NCBI GenBank assembly: GCA_025354965.1
Contig: JANXLW010000008.1
Span: 1-5,680 of the forward strand
Reading direction: 5' to 3'
Length of the DNA: 5,680 bases
Origin: Betaproteobacteria bacterium
GTDB taxonomy: Bacteria > Pseudomonadota > Gammaproteobacteria > Burkholderiales > Burkholderiaceae_C
Part shown: piece by piece, positions 1 through 5,680 of the stretch
How positions within the stretch are numbered: position 1 is the first letter of the stretch
Layout: the number at the start of each line of letters is the position of its first letter
The notes under the pieces: model-generated
Told to the model about the DNA's origin: nothing
The model's database searches: none
The model's input: the letters and a program-made list of their open reading frames with translations, nothing else
Position numbers and translations under genes: made by a program

Positions 1-1
1 T

Positions 2-631
2 TTTAAATCTATAATTTTAATTGATGAAATTAATCGCGCCCCCGCGAAAACACAATCTGCTTTGTTTGAAGTGATGGAAGAGCGACAAATTACGATTGAA
101 GGCACAACGCACGCCATGCCGCCGCCTTTTTTTGTCATTGCAACGCAAAATCCGTTTGACCAGGTGGGCACCTATGCGCTGCCTGAGTCACAGCTGGACC
201 GGTTTTTGATGCGTATTTCATTGGGCTACCCGGATCGAGATGCCGAGCGCGAACTGCTTGTCGGGCGTGATCGACGTGAAATTCTGGATGCATTGCCCAG
301 CCTTTTAAGCGCCGGTGAATTGCAAACGCTGCAGCAAATGGTGCAGGCTATCCACACCGCCGGCCCGCTGCTGGATTATGTGCAGGACCTGATCGCTGCA
401 ACCCGCAATGGGCGCTGGTTCCTGATGGGCTTGAGCCCACGGGCCGGCATGGCCGTGGTGCGTGCTGCCAAGGCGCGCGCCATGCTTTGTGGCCGTGACT
501 ATGTGGCGCCGGATGATGTGCAGGCCATCCTGGCCCAAACCATCGCCCACCGCCTGATTCCGGTGCTTGACGCGGGGCGGGGTTCGGTTGAACAGGTGCG
601 CGCCATGCTTGACGCCGTGCCATTGCCGTGA
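2..631 (+). CDS. MoxR-family AAA+ ATPase, 3' part (5' end outside window)
   Basis: This is the C-terminal portion of a MoxR-type AAA+ ATPase, a cytoplasmic ATP-driven chaperone thought to help assemble or activate partner proteins. The reading frame is open to the left edge, so the start and the Walker A loop are missing. Visible in order are Walker B (ILIDE, 14-28) followed by the MoxR signature NRAPAKTQSALFEVMEERQ, sensor 1 (ATQNP, 140-154), the GTYALPESQLDRFLMRI arginine-finger segment, and the lid with sensor 2 (LSPRA, 431-445) followed by the D-Y-V-x-P-D-D-V element. The frame ends in TGA at 629-631, which overlaps the GTG start of the DUF58 gene by four bases. MoxR next to DUF58 and a transglutaminase gene is a classic arrangement. 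The first 60 bases are markedly AT-rich compared with the rest. The family call is very secure; the client protein is unknown. Confidence 0.96.
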   Translation, partial: FKSIILIDEINRAPAKTQSALFEVMEERQITIEGTTHAMPPPFFVIATQNPFDQVGTYALPESQLDRFLMRISLGYPDRDAERELLVGRDRREILDALPSLLSAGELQTLQQMVQAIHTAGPLLDYVQDLIAATRNGRWFLMGLSPRAGMAVVRAAKARAMLCGRDYVAPDDVQAILAQTIAHRLIPVLDAGRGSVEQVRAMLDAVPLP

Positions 632-1560
632 GCCGGATCCAGCGCTGGTGGTTGGCACGCCTGCCGCTGCGCGACAGCGTTGTATTGACGCAGCGCAACG
701 TCTACATCCTGCCTACCGGTCCCGGCTTTATGTTGGGTGCAACGCTGCTGGTGTTGTTGCTGGCTTCCATCAATTACCAGCTTAACCTGGGTTATCTGCT
801 GACTTTTTTGCTGGCTGGCTGTGCTGTCGTCGGGATGCACGTGGGCCACGCCACCATGCGCGGAATGAGTATGAATTTGATAGCGCCTGAGCCGCAATTC
901 TGCGGCTCCAGTGCTGTTATCAGCATTAACATTCAAAGCAATCGGCGCAGCATCCGGCACGGCATCGGGGTTGCCGTGTCGGGTTCTGAGCACTGGATCT
1001 GGACCGACGTTCCGGGCAACGCAAGCGCCACCGTACATCTGGCGTTCAAGCCCAATCGACGTGGACTGCACCGCGTGCCTGCGCTGACGCTGGAAACTCG
1101 CTTTCCGCTGGGCACCTTTCGGGTCTGGACGCTGTGGCGACCGGCCGCTCAGGTTTTGGTGTACCCGCAACCCGAAATGCTGCCACCGTCTTTGCCGACC
1201 GGTGAGCCGCGTGCTGGCGTTGCCACTACGGTGCAAATCCACACCAGCGGCGAGTACGACGGTGTGCGCGCCTACCGCCGCGGCGACCCGCTTAAGTGGA
1301 TTGTCTGGAAAAAAGCTGCCAAAGCGGACGAACTGGTGAGTCGCGACGCCCAGCAGGCGCAGCGCTTTGAGTTATGGCTGGACCAGCGCCATACCGGTGC
1401 GACCGACCCCGAACAACAGTTGTCGCGATTGTGCGCCTGGCTGTTGCAGGCCGAGAAACAAGAGCTTGACTACGGTCTGCGTCTGTCCAGTCTTGAAATC
1501 AAGCCGGGCCATGGCGCCGGACACAGGAAGCGCTGTCTGGAGGCGCTGGCTTTATGCTGA
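628..1560 (+). CDS. DUF58 domain membrane protein, MoxR partner
   Basis: A 310-residue DUF58 protein. Two hydrophobic helices lie near residues 33-49 and 54-74, followed by a long soluble region. The DUF58 signature is at residues 209-228: E-Y-D-G-V-R-x-Y-R-x-G-D-P, then K-W-I-V-W-K-K. Family members are usually encoded beside MoxR ATPases and are presumed to work with them; the biochemical function is not established. The start is taken as GTG at 628 because it overlaps the MoxR stop (GTGA) and keeps the residues before the first helix. No clear Shine-Dalgarno sequence precedes it, so translation probably depends on coupling. The 3' end overlaps the next gene by 7 nt and contains that gene's ribosome binding site. 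The C-terminal C-L-E-A-L-A element resembles the normal family end, so the gene looks intact. Confidence 0.93.
   Translation: MSRIQRWWLARLPLRDSVVLTQRNVYILPTGPGFMLGATLLVLLLASINYQLNLGYLLTFLLAGCAVVGMHVGHATMRGMSMNLIAPEPQFCGSSAVISINIQSNRRSIRHGIGVAVSGSEHWIWTDVPGNASATVHLAFKPNRRGLHRVPALTLETRFPLGTFRVWTLWRPAAQVLVYPQPEMLPPSLPTGEPRAGVATTVQIHTSGEYDGVRAYRRGDPLKWIVWKKAAKADELVSRDAQQAQRFELWLDQRHTGATDPEQQLSRLCAWLLQAEKQELDYGLRLSSLEIKPGHGAGHRKRCLEALALC
1539..1543 (+). promoter_or_regulatory. Ribosome binding site of the tgpA-like gene
   Basis: GGAGG lies inside the 3' end of the DUF58 gene, ten bases before the ATG at 1554. It is the only good Shine-Dalgarno sequence among the internal starts of the + strand operon and supports the 1554 start. 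Confidence 0.7.
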
Positions 1561-3566
1561 ACTACCTCAACAAGCTCCCCCGCGACAGCCGCGACAATTT
1601 GTTTTTGCTGCTCGTGATCGCCTGGGTGATGATGCCGCTGGTCAGTCACATCCCACTCTGGTGCAGTGTGCTTGCGGGCGGCATGCTGGCATGGAGGGGC
1701 TGGTTGGCCTTGATCGCGCGGCCACTACCATCTCGCTGGTGGTTGCTGGGTATGCTGGCAACCACCGTGCTGACTACTTTGATGACCTACAAGACCGTGC
1801 TGGGACGTGATGCCGGCGTCACCCTGATCGTCATGTTGCTGGCCATGAAGACACTGGAATTGCGTGCCAAACGAGACATCTTTGTGGTGTTTTTTCTTGC
1901 TTTTTTTACCCTGCTGACGAATTTTTTCTTTTCGCAATCCCTGCTGTTTGCCGGCACCATGCTGATTGCCTTGCTGGGTTTGCTGACGGCACTGGTCAAT
2001 GCCCACATGCCGGTGGGTAGGCCGCCATTCATGCAAGCGGCCAGGACGGCCGGCTGGATGGCACTGCTGGGGGCACCGATCATGGCCATCTTGTTCGTCC
2101 TGTTTCCAAGGATGGCACCGCTATGGGGCATCCCGAATGACGCCATGAGCGGGCGCACTGGCCTATCGAACACGATGCAGGTCGGCAGCATTGCCAGTCT
2201 GGCGTTGGACGACAGCATTGCCATGCGCATCCGCTTTGAGGGCGCCGCTCCGCTGCAGTCGGAACTGTACTTCCGTGGACCGGTACTCTCCAGTTTTGAC
2301 GGCCGCGAATGGAGACCTCTGCGTTCCGGCTCTTCTGCTCGCTGGCAACTCCCCATTAACCTGGAGGTGCGCGGGCCAGCCGTCAATTACCAGGTCACGC
2401 TGGAGCCCAGTTCCCGTCCTTGGTTGTTGCTGTTGGACGCGGCCCTGACCCGACCCACCTTACCCGGCTTTGACGCCAGCATGACGCCCGAGTTGCAGTG
2501 GCGGGTCGAGCGCCCGATTACCGATTTACTGCGTTACTCGGCCCACAGCTACACAGACTTTCGCCACGGTCCGGTGCTTGCGACTGTGGCACTACAGGAG
2601 TACCTTGATCTGCCCACCGGATTCAATCCACGCACGCTGCAACTAGCCGATGAGTTGCGCCGCGACCCGCGCTATAGCAGCGCTGATGGTGCGCAACTGG
2701 TGGCTGCTGCGATGGAGCGCCTGCGCCGCGGTGGCTACCACTACACGCTGGAGCCTGGCGTGTTCGGCCGGCATAGCGCTGACGAATTCTGGTTCGAACG
2801 CAAAGAGGGATTTTGCGAACACATTGCGTCGAGCTTCGTCATTCTGATGCGAGCGCTCAAGGTGCCAGCCCGCGTCGTTACGGGCTACCAGGGCGGTGAG
2901 AGGAACTCGCTTGACGGCTTTTGGATCGTGCGTCAAAGCGACGCTCACGCCTGGGTTGAGGTCTGGCTGGCAGGTCGCGGCTGGGTACGCGTGGACCCGA
3001 CTTCCGCCGTGGCTCCCGGACGCATCGGCACACTGCAACGCCTGCAGGCGCCGCGCGGTGTGATCGGCAGCGCCCTGCTGGGAAATGTCAATCCTGAACT
3101 TGCCCAAAACATCCGCGCCCTGTGGGATGCCGTCAATAACAGCTGGAACCAGTCGGTACTCAATTACACGCAAGGCAAACAACTAAGAATGCTTCAAAAC
3201 ATGGGTTTTGAGTCTCCCGGCTGGGAAGACCTGCTGTACCTGTTGATAGGTTGCGTCGTGCTGGCCAGTTTGTCAGGAGCGGCCTGGACCCTGTGGGACC
3301 GCAACCGTCATAACCCCTGGCTACGTTTGCTGGACCGCGCTTCGGCGCACTTGAAAGAGACCGGGGTCAGCGTGGCGCCCTACAGCCCGCCGCGTCGCAT
3401 CGCTGAACAGTTGCTAAAGCAAGCCACCCCACCGAGTCGTTCGAATCAGCTAATGGCTGATTGGCTGGTGCGCCTGGAAGCGCAGCGCTATGCGCCGGGG
3501 AGCGCACAGCGAACAGGCCTCGCTACACTGCAACGCGAACTCAAACAACTGATCCGAACCAAGTGA
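1554..3566 (+). CDS. tgpA: TgpA-type membrane transglutaminase-like protein (DUF3488-transglutaminase-DUF4129)
   Basis: A 670-residue inner-membrane protein. An N-terminal DUF3488 region has about six or seven hydrophobic helices (roughly residues 14-184) and ends with the family motif F-P-R-M-A-P-L-W-G-I-P and the T-G-L-S-N-T-M segment. A large domain, predicted periplasmic, follows (about 185-556). It holds a transglutaminase/papain-like core with an intact triad: Cys421 (E-G-F-C-E-H), His465 (D-A-H-A-W-V-E) and Asp481 (V-D-P-T). One more helix (about 559-580) leads to a C-terminal tail resembling DUF4129, with R-R-I-A-E-Q and L-E-A-Q-R-Y. Pseudomonas aeruginosa TgpA has this architecture and is reported essential; its substrate is unknown. 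The ATG at 1554 has a good ribosome binding site and overlaps the DUF58 stop by 7 nt. The stop overlaps the next gene as GTGA. The T-rich run near 1885-1935 simply encodes phenylalanine-rich helices. Whether it acts as a transglutaminase or a protease cannot be told from sequence. Confidence 0.94.
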   Translation: MLNYLNKLPRDSRDNLFLLLVIAWVMMPLVSHIPLWCSVLAGGMLAWRGWLALIARPLPSRWWLLGMLATTVLTTLMTYKTVLGRDAGVTLIVMLLAMKTLELRAKRDIFVVFFLAFFTLLTNFFFSQSLLFAGTMLIALLGLLTALVNAHMPVGRPPFMQAARTAGWMALLGAPIMAILFVLFPRMAPLWGIPNDAMSGRTGLSNTMQVGSIASLALDDSIAMRIRFEGAAPLQSELYFRGPVLSSFDGREWRPLRSGSSARWQLPINLEVRGPAVNYQVTLEPSSRPWLLLLDAALTRPTLPGFDASMTPELQWRVERPITDLLRYSAHSYTDFRHGPVLATVALQEYLDLPTGFNPRTLQLADELRRDPRYSSADGAQLVAAAMERLRRGGYHYTLEPGVFGRHSADEFWFERKEGFCEHIASSFVILMRALKVPARVVTGYQGGERNSLDGFWIVRQSDAHAWVEVWLAGRGWVRVDPTSAVAPGRIGTLQRLQAPRGVIGSALLGNVNPELAQNIRALWDAVNNSWNQSVLNYTQGKQLRMLQNMGFESPGWEDLLYLLIGCVVLASLSGAAWTLWDRNRHNPWLRLLDRASAHLKETGVSVAPYSPPRRIAEQLLKQATPPSRSNQLMADWLVRLEAQRYAPGSAQRTGLATLQRELKQLIRTK

Positions 3567-4717
3567 CTTTCAATAAATTCCTGATCGCCGCTGTTTTTCT
3601 GGCTGCAGGCGCGTGGCCTATGGAAGCAGATGCCAAGAGCGGTATCGGCCACAAGGCACGCTCAGTCAGTGCGTCCAAGCAACCGGCCCTGTCAGGACCG
3701 GCCTACGCTCGGCGAGAAGACGCTATGCAGGCTGCCGATGACATTGCGGTGCGGCGTGACCTGGACCCGGCCTGGGTGCGCCAAACCATAGCGCAGGCGC
3801 GTTACCTGCCACAGGTGGCTAAATTCATTCAGCCGCCACCGGTCGGCACACTGAAAAACTGGCGCATTTACCGTAGCCGCTTCATTGACCCCGTGCGCAT
3901 CAAGGCCGGCGTCAAATTCTGGCAAGACAACCGGGAGACGCTGGCGCGGGCTGAAGCCGAAACCGGTGTGCCGGCTCAAATCATCATTGGCATCATTGGC
4001 GTGGAAACCATATATGGCCAGCAAATGGGCAGCCATCGCGTGATCGATACCCTGGCGACGCTGGCTTTTGACTTTCCGTCCAACCACCCGCGTGCGCTGG
4101 AACGCAGCGAGTTTTTCAAAGCTGAACTGGAACAATTTTTAAGCCTGGTCCATCGCACCGGTGTCGACCCGCTGACGCCGCGCGGCAGTTACGCCGGCGC
4201 CATGGGCATGGCCCAGTTCATGCCGTCGAGCTGGGTGAAATACGCCATCGATTTTGACGGCGACGGCAGGATTGACCTCTTTAACAGTCCGGCTGACGTG
4301 ATTGGTTCAGTTGCCAACTATTTCAAGGCTTTCAACTGGCAGCGCGATATGCCAACCCATTTTCCGGTGCAGTTTGATGCAACGTCTCTGGAACTGGACG
4401 CGCTGCTGGCGCCCGACATACTGCCTACTTTCAGTGTCGCCAGCTTAGGCGCCAAAGGCGTCGTGCTGGAGGGCGCGGCGCTCCAACACCAAGGACTTCT
4501 GGCGCTGGTGGAACTGCAAAATGGCGATGCTGCACCCAGCTACGTGGTGGGCACCGAGAATTTCTATGTCATCACCCGCTACAACTGGAGCAGCTACTAT
4601 GCCATGGCCGTGATTGAGCTCGGGCAGGCCGTGTCTTTGGCACTGAACGATCAACCCAAAGGCATCTTCCAATTAGACGTCGTCAAGCCACCGACGGCAC
4701 CAGAAAGTCCCGACTGA
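3563..4717 (+). CDS. mltB: Lytic murein transglycosylase B-type protein, no lipobox
   Basis: A 384-residue periplasmic enzyme of the MltB/Slt35 family, which cleaves the MurNAc-GlcNAc bond of peptidoglycan to give 1,6-anhydro products. The GTG start at 3563 overlaps the tgpA stop (GTGA) and gives a signal peptide: Lys5, a hydrophobic stretch at 6-18, and A-D-A at 22-24 as a likely signal peptidase I site. An in-frame ATG at 3461 only adds 34 residues that are tgpA read in another frame, so it was not used. The catalytic Glu148 lies in G-V-E-T-I-Y-G. The wall-binding motif G-A-M-G-M-A-Q-F-M-P-S-S is at 212-223, an EF-hand-like D-x-D-G-D-G-x-I-D loop starts at Asp230, followed by I-G-S-V-A-N-Y-F, and N-F-Y-V-I-T-R-Y-N is at 333-341. 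Escherichia coli MltB is a lipoprotein; no lipobox cysteine is seen here. No clear Shine-Dalgarno sequence precedes the start. Its 3' end overlaps the opposing alpha-E gene by 35 bp. Confidence 0.94.
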   Translation: MTFNKFLIAAVFLAAGAWPMEADAKSGIGHKARSVSASKQPALSGPAYARREDAMQAADDIAVRRDLDPAWVRQTIAQARYLPQVAKFIQPPPVGTLKNWRIYRSRFIDPVRIKAGVKFWQDNRETLARAEAETGVPAQIIIGIIGVETIYGQQMGSHRVIDTLATLAFDFPSNHPRALERSEFFKAELEQFLSLVHRTGVDPLTPRGSYAGAMGMAQFMPSSWVKYAIDFDGDGRIDLFNSPADVIGSVANYFKAFNWQRDMPTHFPVQFDATSLELDALLAPDILPTFSVASLGAKGVVLEGAALQHQGLLALVELQNGDAAPSYVVGTENFYVITRYNWSSYYAMAVIELGQAVSLALNDQPKGIFQLDVVKPPTAPESPD

Positions 4718-5642
4718 TGTGCGCGCCCAGGTCGTTAACCCGGTCCAGAAACTGGGTTAGGTAGGCGTGCAGCCCGGTCGCCAAAATTTCATCAATGCGC
4801 CCGTATTTCAATTCGGCACGCAATTTTCCGGCGCGTCTGTGGGTTTCGCTGGACTGGTCATTGGCCACCAGAGACAGATTGTTCACCACTTCATTCAGAC
4901 TGGCATGCAGTGAGCGCGGCATATCCGGGCGCAAAATAAGCAGCTCAGCAACACGCTCAGGTTTGATCACATCGCGGTAAACCTTGCGATAGACCTCGAA
5001 GCCCGACACGCTGCGTAAAATGGCACTCCAGTGGTAGAAGTCGTTCTCCTGATCCTTCTCGCTGGCGGTGCCATAAAAGTCGCTTTGTACCGCATGAAAC
5101 TTCACGTCCACCAGGCGCGCCGTATTGTCGGCGCGCTCCAGAAATGTACCCAGGCGCATAAAGTGCAATGCCTCGTCCATCAGCATGGTGCCCACCGTCA
5201 CGCCTCTTGAGAGGTGTGAACGGAACTTGACCCATTCAAAAAACCGCCCTGGATCAGGTTCGAATTCACCCGATTTGATTATTCGCTTGACTTCCAGCCA
5301 AGTGGTGTTTTGGGTCTCCCATACTTCGGTCGTCAGGGTGCCGCGCACGGCGCGCGCATTTTCTCGTGCGGCACTCAAACAGGACACGATGCTGGACGGA
5401 TTGCTCTCGTCTTTGACCATGAAGTCCATCACATCGCGGACATTGATATCGCCATGCTTGTCCTTGTAAGTGGACAGCAACTCGCTGATGCTCAACAAGC
5501 CTTGCCAGCCCACCAGCGCCACCGCTTCCGACTGGGGCAAGAGGGAGGTCTGGTAGTTCACATCCAGCATGCGGGCGGTGTTTTCTGCCCGCTCGGTATA
5601 GCGAGACATCCAGAACAGATGATCGGCGGTACGTGACAACAT
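4683..5642 (-). CDS. Alpha-E (DUF403) domain protein
   Basis: A complete 319-residue, mostly helical protein of the alpha-E/DUF403 family, with no signal peptide or membrane helix and presumably cytoplasmic. The family is named for conserved E/R-rich helices and its function is not established. Two copies of an ERA-[ED]-NTAR motif followed by L-D-V or V-D-V are visible at residues 17-28 and 169-180. A third conserved stretch, A-R-E-N-A-R-A-V-R, lies at 92-100, and R-P-D-M-P-R-S-L at 238-245. The ATG at 5642-5640 has an AAGGAGG sequence six bases upstream, and the protein begins with the family-typical M-L-S-R-T-A-D-x-L-F-W-M-S-R-Y. The frame stays open to the window edge, but the ribosome binding site and N-terminal match decide the start. 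These genes usually follow a circularly permuted ATP-grasp gene and often precede a transglutaminase-like gene. Here the downstream neighbour is the convergent mltB-like gene, so no such gene follows on this strand within the window. Confidence 0.95.
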   Translation of the reverse strand: MLSRTADHLFWMSRYTERAENTARMLDVNYQTSLLPQSEAVALVGWQGLLSISELLSTYKDKHGDINVRDVMDFMVKDESNPSSIVSCLSAARENARAVRGTLTTEVWETQNTTWLEVKRIIKSGEFEPDPGRFFEWVKFRSHLSRGVTVGTMLMDEALHFMRLGTFLERADNTARLVDVKFHAVQSDFYGTASEKDQENDFYHWSAILRSVSGFEVYRKVYRDVIKPERVAELLILRPDMPRSLHASLNEVVNNLSLVANDQSSETHRRAGKLRAELKYGRIDEILATGLHAYLTQFLDRVNDLGAHISRDFLVPSVA

Positions 5643-5680
5643 CAGATGCCTCCTTGCGCTTGACTCGACCGTGTTTGCGA
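5642..5680 (-). CDS. Possible C-terminal tail of the gene upstream of alpha-E (candidate ATP-grasp)
   Basis: On the minus strand one frame runs open from the window edge to a TGA at 5644-5642 whose last base is the first base of the alpha-E ATG (TGATG). It would encode the tail S-Q-T-R-S-S-Q-A-Q-G-G-I. TGATG junctions are typical of coupled genes in operons. The usual gene upstream of alpha-E is a circularly permuted type 2 ATP-grasp protein (DUF404/DUF407). The identity is inferred from neighbourhood only; twelve residues cannot prove it, and the other two frames are also open over this short distance. Confidence 0.35.
   Translation of the reverse strand, partial: SQTRSSQAQGGI
5649..5655 (-). 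promoter_or_regulatory. Strong ribosome binding site of the alpha-E gene
   Basis: On the minus strand this reads AAGGAGG, a near-perfect Shine-Dalgarno sequence with a six-base spacer to the ATG at 5642-5640. It fixes the start even though the frame is open further upstream. It would lie inside the end of the upstream gene if that gene stops at 5642-5644. Confidence 0.85.

Noticed and set aside
499..1242. Long minus-strand open frame of 247 codons
   Set aside because: It is antisense to the MoxR and DUF58 genes, rich in Gln, His and Arg, and shows no domain; it is a shadow of GC-rich coding sequence.
1885..1935. T-rich tract that might be a promoter or terminator
   Set aside because: It is explained by phenylalanine codons in the TgpA membrane helices and has no associated stem.
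1787..2386. Minus-strand open frame of 199 codons opposite tgpA
   Set aside because: It mirrors the membrane-helix coding sequence of tgpA and has no recognisable motif or ribosome binding context.
3461..3562. In-frame N-terminal extension of the mltB-like gene from an ATG at 3461
   Set aside because: It overlaps 102 bases of tgpA, encodes a low-complexity stretch and would bury the signal peptide. The GTG at 3563 fits better.
4737..4758. Inverted repeat AACCCGGT / ACTGGGTT with a 6-nt loop as a terminator
   Set aside because: It has a G-T wobble, no T run on either side and lies in alpha-E coding sequence; likely incidental.
5125..5636. Plus-strand open frames opposite the alpha-E gene
   Set aside because: They lie wholly within the well-supported alpha-E gene and encode no recognisable protein.

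Overview
The window looks like chromosomal DNA from a GC-rich proteobacterium, most likely a betaproteobacterium of the order Burkholderiales (Comamonadaceae-like). That placement is an inference from protein style, codon use and gene content; no marker gene is present to prove it. There are no RNA genes, mobile elements, CRISPR arrays or long non-coding stretches. Almost every base is coding.

Positions 2-4717 (+ strand) hold four consecutive genes: the 3' part of a MoxR-family AAA+ ATPase, a DUF58 membrane protein, a TgpA-type membrane transglutaminase-like protein (DUF3488 / transglutaminase core / DUF4129), and a MltB-type lytic murein transglycosylase. Each junction overlaps: GTGA at 628-631, 7 nt at 1554-1560, and GTGA at 3563-3566. 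This strongly suggests one transcript with translational coupling. The promoter lies upstream of the window.

Positions 4683-5642 (- strand) hold an alpha-E (DUF403) protein. It converges on the operon and overlaps the 3' end of the mltB-like gene by 35 bp. It has a strong Shine-Dalgarno sequence and its start shares a base with a TGA stop (TGATG), so an upstream gene probably ends there. In this family that gene is usually a circularly permuted ATP-grasp protein, but only about 12 codons are visible.

MoxR ATPases with DUF58 partners are generally thought to act as chaperone or maturation modules for envelope or metal-dependent proteins. TgpA has a transglutaminase-like fold facing the periplasm. 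MltB cleaves peptidoglycan glycan strands. The coupling of MltB to the other three suggests a cell-envelope role for the set. The alpha-E / ATP-grasp family is itself often found beside separate transglutaminase-like and Anbu peptidase genes, so two transglutaminase-linked modules may meet tail to tail here. All the families are known; what may be new is the arrangement, not a new protein family.
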